Source: an uncultured Micrococcus sp.
GTDB taxonomy: Bacteria; Actinomycetota; Actinomycetes; Actinomycetales; Micrococcaceae
Direction: 5' to 3'
Length of the DNA: 5,267 bases
Assembly: GCA_946222435.1 (NCBI GenBank)
Contig: CAMIOJ010000179.1
Span: 1 to 5,267 of the forward strand
The translations under genes and the position numbers were made by a program. The notes beneath the pieces were generated by a model. It ran no database searches. It worked only from the letters and a program-made list of their open reading frames with translations, and was not told the origin of the DNA. Of this stretch, positions 5,261 to 5,267 are shown one piece after another. Position 1 is the first letter of the stretch. Each line of letters begins with the position of its first letter.

Positions 5261-5267
5261 GGCGCCG
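5246..5267 (-). CDS. Probable 3' end of the gene upstream of ftsW (murD expected; partial)
   Basis: A minus-strand frame enters from the window edge and ends at TGA 5248-5246, reading GAPASG before the stop, with G or C in every third position as in the neighbouring genes. A second frame stays open to a TGA at 5190-5188, reading a Pro-rich tail ending DPDPPTPSR, 9 bases before ftsW. Its third positions are less GC-rich (19 of 25), which argues against it. In most actinobacterial dcw clusters murD precedes ftsW, so murD is the expectation. Too little is visible to recognise any protein. Confidence 0.25.

Overview
The window is a piece of the division and cell wall (dcw) cluster of a high-GC actinobacterium. 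All genes lie on the minus strand. In transcription order, from high to low coordinates, they are: the end of an unseen upstream gene, ftsW, murG, murC, ftsQ, a 415-base non-coding gap, and the first 29 codons of ftsZ. The order ftsW-murG-murC-ftsQ-ftsZ without ftsA, the very high GC in third codon positions and the protein wording (FtsZ beginning VAAPQNYLAVIKVVG, FtsQ ending VSVPDRPVTR) point to Micrococcales, probably a Micrococcaceae member such as Micrococcus, Kocuria or an Arthrobacter relative. The genus is inference; no database was searched.

Layout: 5179-5267 holds short GC-rich direct repeats and probably the tail of the upstream gene (murD expected). ftsW (3913-5178), murG (2762-3910), murC (1293-2765) and ftsQ (505-1296) are packed with a 2-base gap and then two 4-base ATGA overlaps, so they should be co-transcribed and translationally coupled. 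Positions 90-504 carry no credible gene. They hold a good candidate ftsZ promoter (266-295), an approximately 170-base structured leader, and two or three related TTCAA/ACCTTCAC elements. One of these is a composite dyad centred at 348.5. ftsZ starts with GTG at 89 behind a clear Shine-Dalgarno sequence and runs off the window.

Function: MurC adds L-Ala to UDP-MurNAc. MurG adds GlcNAc to lipid I to make lipid II. FtsW is the SEDS glycosyltransferase that polymerises lipid II at the septum with its partner PBP. FtsQ is the bitopic scaffold of the divisome, and FtsZ is the tubulin-like ring that organises them. The genes are intact and ordinary. I see no mobile element, CRISPR array, tRNA or rRNA and no novel protein system. 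The part most worth a second look is the ftsQ-ftsZ regulatory region.
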